Shown piece by piece: positions 61,060-64,000 of a stretch of 64,000 nt of DNA (position 1 is its first letter; each line of letters opens with the position of its first letter). The notes beneath the pieces were generated by a model that searched no databases, was not told where the DNA came from, and was given only the letters and a program-made list of their open reading frames with translations. A program made the translations under genes and the position numbers. The stretch covers positions 1,116,001-1,180,000 of the forward strand of contig CAWGLY010000005.1 in NCBI GenBank assembly GCA_963823505.1. The letters run 5' to 3'. This DNA is from DATHZQ01 sp963823505 (lineage in GTDB: Bacteria; Actinomycetota; Acidimicrobiia; Spongiisociales; UBA5794).

Positions 61060-61905
61060 TCAGGGGGTGACCAGGTCCTGGTATGCGTCCGGCCGGCGAT
61101 CGCGGTAGAACGCCCATGTCTTGCGCACCTCGTCGATCTGGTCGAGGTCGAGATCGCGGACCACGAGCTCCTCGTCGGTGTCGGAGGCGGCCTCGCCGAC
61201 GATCTGACCACGCGGGCTCACGAAGTACGACGACCCGTAGAAGTCGTTGTCACCGAAGGGCTCCTGGCCCACCCGATTGATGGCGCCGATGAAATACTCG
61301 TTGGCGACGGCGGCAGCAGGCTGCTCGAGGTTCCACAGGTACATCGAAAGGCCCCGGCTCGTTGCAGAGGGGTTGAAGACGATCTTGGCTCCCTTGAGGC
61401 CAAGCGCCCGCCATCCTTCAGGGAAGTGGCGGTCGTAGCAGATGTACACGCCGATGCGCCCGGCGTTGCGGGTGTCGAACACGGGGTACCCGCCGTTGCC
61501 CGGGCGGAAGTAGAACTTCTCCCAGAACCCGTTGACGTGAGGGATGTGCTGCTTGCGGTACTTGCCGAGATAGGTGCCGTCCGAGTCGATGACGGCTGCC
61601 GTGTTGTAGTAGAACCCGTCGTCTTCCTTTTCGAAGATCGGAATCACGAGCGACATCTCGGTCTCCCGAGCCAGATCCTGCATCAGCTTCGTCGTAGGAC
61701 CATCCGGAATCGGCTCGGCGTAGTCGAAGTGCTCATTCTCTTGGACCTGGCAGAAGTAGGGGCCGTAGAAGAGCTCCTGGAAACACATCACCTGGGTGCC
61801 CTGGTCGGCAGCCTGCCGTGCGTAATCCGCGTTCTTGGCGATCATCGAGTCCTTGTCGCCGGTCCATTCCGTCTGGACGATCGCAGCCTTCACGACGTTG
61901 CCCAT
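61060..61905 (-). CDS. Beta-ureidopropionase-like nitrilase family enzyme
   Basis: The 281-residue C-N hydrolase shows the Glu-Lys-Cys triad: E44 (CFQELFYGPYF), K118 (KYRKQHIPH) and C156 (VYICYDRHFPEG). The FRPGNGGYPVF and SATSRGLSMYLW segments are close to beta-ureidopropionase and N-carbamoylputrescine amidases. In the cluster it would release ammonia and CO2 from N-carbamoyl-beta-alanine. Substrate assignment rests on context. Confidence 0.9.
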   Translation of the reverse strand: MGNVVKAAIVQTEWTGDKDSMIAKNADYARQAADQGTQVMCFQELFYGPYFCQVQENEHFDYAEPIPDGPTTKLMQDLARETEMSLVIPIFEKEDDGFYYNTAAVIDSDGTYLGKYRKQHIPHVNGFWEKFYFRPGNGGYPVFDTRNAGRIGVYICYDRHFPEGWRALGLKGAKIVFNPSATSRGLSMYLWNLEQPAAAVANEYFIGAINRVGQEPFGDNDFYGSSYFVSPRGQIVGEAASDTDEELVVRDLDLDQIDEVRKTWAFYRDRRPDAYQDLVTP

Positions 61906-61983
61906 TCCGTCTCCCTTGCTCTCCTGTTGTCTCTACAAACCTAGTGTCCCGGCACCCGAGCCGGCACCGGTGATGGAGCCGAG

Positions 61984-62019
61984 GATCGAGGGGAAGGCGC
62001 GGCGCCTCTCCCCTCGATC
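61984..62019 (-). terminator. Strong hairpin after the ABC binding-protein gene
   Basis: GATCGAGGGGAAGGCGC and GCGCCTCTCCCCTCGATC pair almost perfectly (17 bp with one bulge) with a tiny loop. It lies 27 bases after the stop of the binding-protein gene and may separate it from the nitrilase gene. Confidence 0.65.
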
Positions 62020-62045
62020 TCGAACCCGCGTCGAGTGCGTACTCC

Positions 62046-63170
62046 CTACTCGCCTCCGGGCCGCAACTCCACGACGCGGCGCTCGTACCCGGAACCTGTC
62101 ACGTCCAAGCCCGCAGCTTCGAGTGTGTCGACGGCCCGCTGCGCAATGTCCGTGCGGAAGGCATCCGCGGAGATCTCCACGCCCTGGAGCTCGGGGACCT
62201 CGCTCGTGGCGATGGCCACCGTCTGATCCCACAGGCTTTCGTTCATGACGCCGATCCCGTTGGTTGCGGGGAAGATCAGACCGAGGATCTCGTTGAGCTG
62301 CCATTGCTGGTGGCTCTCACCAAGGGTCGAGCCGTTGTCGAGCACCACCTCGACGCACTCGTCGAAGCTGTCGATGCAGTGGATCCAGCCACGGAACGTG
62401 GCGGTCAGGAACCGTTCGGCGATGTCCTCGTTGGCCGCGTCGGCGATCCAATCCGCATTGACCCACACAGCATCCTGAAGCATCGCGGTTCCGACTTCGT
62501 TGAAGTCGATGACGTTGAAGTCCGCAGGCGTGTACAGCTCGCCCGTGTCCGGGTCGGTGGCTTCGAGGACCTGGGCGTACTCGTTGTAGATCATCGCCTC
62601 GGCGACGTCGATCTCGCCGTTGAGCAGCGCCAGCATGTCGAAACTCTGGGCGACGTTGGTGACCTGGTCGCTCACTCCGGTCTGTTCCATGGCAGCCGTG
62701 AGCTCGTACTCGTTCCCAAAGCCCCAGTTGCCGACGTTGCGGCCTGCAAAGTCCTCGACGCTCGTGATGCCGTTGTCGGCGAACGACACCATCAAGGTGC
62801 CGGAACGCTCGAAGACCTGCCCGATGTTGACGATGTCGGCGTCGGCCTCCCGGGACACGAGAGCTTTGGGCACCCACGCCAGACCGAACTCTGCGCCACC
62901 GGTCGCCAACACCTGCTGCGGCACGATGTCAACTGCACCTTGGAGGATCTCGACGTTGAGACACTCGTCCTCGTAGAAGCCGAGATCGTTCGCTACGAAG
63001 TACCCGGCGAACTGCGCCTGGGCAACCCACTGCAGCTGCACCTTGACGTCGTCGACCGTCTCGCACTCCCCCGACCCGAGGGCCGCATCGTCATCGCCGC
63101 CGCACGCAGCGGCCACGAGGGCAATCACCGCGATCGGGACGAGCAACCGTTTCCACATGTCACGCATCAT
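62046..63170 (-). CDS. ABC substrate-binding lipoprotein, NMT1/THI5-like
   Basis: The 374-residue lipoprotein (lipobox VAAACGG) has the NMT1/THI5 pattern VQLQWVAQAQFAGYFVANDLGFYEDECLNVEI and WVPKALVSREADADIVNIGQVFERSGT. Members bind pyrimidine precursors of thiamin, riboflavin and related compounds, so a pyrimidine or a derivative is a plausible cargo. The ATG at 63170 has GGAGGAG upstream. It forms a transporter with the following permease. Confidence 0.9.
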   Translation of the reverse strand: MMRDMWKRLLVPIAVIALVAAACGGDDDAALGSGECETVDDVKVQLQWVAQAQFAGYFVANDLGFYEDECLNVEILQGAVDIVPQQVLATGGAEFGLAWVPKALVSREADADIVNIGQVFERSGTLMVSFADNGITSVEDFAGRNVGNWGFGNEYELTAAMEQTGVSDQVTNVAQSFDMLALLNGEIDVAEAMIYNEYAQVLEATDPDTGELYTPADFNVIDFNEVGTAMLQDAVWVNADWIADAANEDIAERFLTATFRGWIHCIDSFDECVEVVLDNGSTLGESHQQWQLNEILGLIFPATNGIGVMNESLWDQTVAIATSEVPELQGVEISADAFRTDIAQRAVDTLEAAGLDVTGSGYERRVVELRPGGE

Positions 63171-63231
63171 CAATTCTCCTCCTCCCCCTGCTGGGAAGGT
63201 GAGGTTATCGGCTGCGGAGCCGGTCTGCCCG

Positions 63232-63999
63232 TCACCCCTCGTCCGATGCACGGAAGGCGACGTGCCACGGCATGATGAGCCGCTCCGCGATGAGAATCAG
63301 CACGTAGAACGTGATGCCGAGAATCGACGCTACGAGGATCGCCGCCCACGCTTCGGGGAACAGCAACTGGAACGCCCGGTTGAGTATGTACTGGCCGAGC
63401 ACATCCTGCGGTCCGCCGAAGTACTCGGCAACGATCGCGGCGATGATGGACAGTGCGCTGGCAACCTTGATCGCCGAGAAGAAGTACGGGAGGGCGTGCG
63501 GGATGCGCACCCGGCGCATCACGGCGCGAGGCGGAGCCGCATAGGAACGCAACAGCTCCAGCTCAGCGGGGTCGACCTCCACCAGCCCCCGCGTGGTGTT
63601 GATCATGACCGGAAAGAACACGATCACGGCGACAACGGCCATCTTGGATACCGGGCTGGTGAGGCCGAACATCGCGTTGAAGATGGGGGCGAGCGCAATG
63701 ATGGGCACAGAGTTGGCGGCAATGGCGAAAGGCATCAACCCCTCGCGGACCCGCACCCAGCGCACCGTCGCTCCCGCGACAAGAACACCGAGTGCCGTCC
63801 CGAAGATGAAGCCACCAAGCGCTTCGTAGAGCGTGTTGAATCCCGCCGACCAGATCACGCGGGCGTCGGTGACGAAACGGGCGACGATCTCCGTCGGCTT
63901 GGGGAGGATGAAGGACCTCACCCCGAAGATCCGTGTCAGCGCCTCCCATGCGACGACGACCACGAAGAACGCAACGATGGCCGGGCCGGCGCGGCGCAC
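63232..63999 (-). CDS. ABC permease, SsuC/ThiX-like (5' end at window edge)
   Basis: The visible 255 residues form about six helices with the EAA-type loop ELLRSYAAPPRAVMRRVRIPHALPYFFSAIKVASAL of the nitrate/sulfonate/THI5 permease family. The first codon seen is a GTG at the right edge, which could be the start or internal. The ATPase gene must lie outside the window. It is 61 bases upstream of the binding-protein gene. Confidence 0.88.
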   Translation of the reverse strand: MRRAGPAIVAFFVVVVAWEALTRIFGVRSFILPKPTEIVARFVTDARVIWSAGFNTLYEALGGFIFGTALGVLVAGATVRWVRVREGLMPFAIAANSVPIIALAPIFNAMFGLTSPVSKMAVVAVIVFFPVMINTTRGLVEVDPAELELLRSYAAPPRAVMRRVRIPHALPYFFSAIKVASALSIIAAIVAEYFGGPQDVLGQYILNRAFQLLFPEAWAAILVASILGITFYVLILIAERLIMPWHVAFRASDEG

Positions 64000-64000
64000 T

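Noticed and set aside
1..64000. tRNA or rRNA genes
   Set aside because: I looked through the intergenic gaps and found no cloverleaf or rRNA-like sequence that I can support by eye.

Overview
The window is high-GC bacterial chromosome with densely packed, often overlapping genes, frequent GTG starts and Shine-Dalgarno sites of the AGGAGG type. The gene content is actinobacterial: an InhA-like enoyl reductase, an F420-type luciferase-like oxidoreductase, and smc-ftsY, recG-rsmD-coaD and ffh-rpsP-khpA-rimM neighbourhoods. I infer an uncultured or environmental member of Actinomycetota, possibly class Acidimicrobiia. The lineage is inferred from style and content, not from a marker comparison.

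Layout. 1-2160: end of a WD40 protein, a truncated IS630 transposase and a repeat patch. 2160-7300: a minus-strand operon kamA-scoA-scoB-class III aminotransferase with a divergent RpiR regulator; together these suggest use of an alpha-amino acid through a beta-amino acid and a 3-oxoacyl-CoA. 7300-18100: an MFS carrier, an FAD oxidoreductase, a seven-gene Opp/Dpp-type ABC transporter-SDR-GntR operon, a second GntR regulator and a GYD protein. Three near-identical 15-bp palindromes in front of these units suggest one regulon. 18370-21290: an OmpA/pentapeptide lipoprotein and an MFS exporter. 21480-24700: repeat patch, then rimM-khpA-rpsP-ffh. 24520-26300: ECF sigma/anti-sigma operon and a secreted protein. 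26445-31160: twin methyltransferases with an alkyltransferase-like protein, thymidine phosphorylase and etfBA. 31330-32270: Ca2+/Na+ antiporter. 32440-32700: relic of an HNH endonuclease gene with a LexA-type box.

32830-45500: a long minus-strand housekeeping run recG-rsmD-coaD-(coiled coil)-DUF177-rpmF-plsX-rnc-fpg-smc-ftsY-cdd, broken between recG and rsmD by an array of 20-bp repeats. 45600-50700: rpmB and small genes, ddl, inhA/fabI, small membrane proteins and an RlmD/TrmA-type RNA methyltransferase.

50700-64000: a minus-strand catabolic cluster whose enzymes fit reductive pyrimidine (uracil/thymine) degradation: dihydropyrimidinase, beta-ureidopropionase-like nitrilase, class III aminotransferase, CoA-acylating semialdehyde dehydrogenase, an F420-type luciferase-like oxidoreductase and a NMT1/THI5-type ABC transporter. 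No classical dihydropyrimidine dehydrogenase is present, so the luciferase-like enzyme is a candidate for the first step. Within this cluster sit two unrecognised genes: a 738-aa metzincin-like protein with an HExxH motif, and a 251-aa protein that looks like a stand-alone copy of its C-terminal half. A repeat-flanked AbiEi/DUF559-type gene also lies within the cluster.
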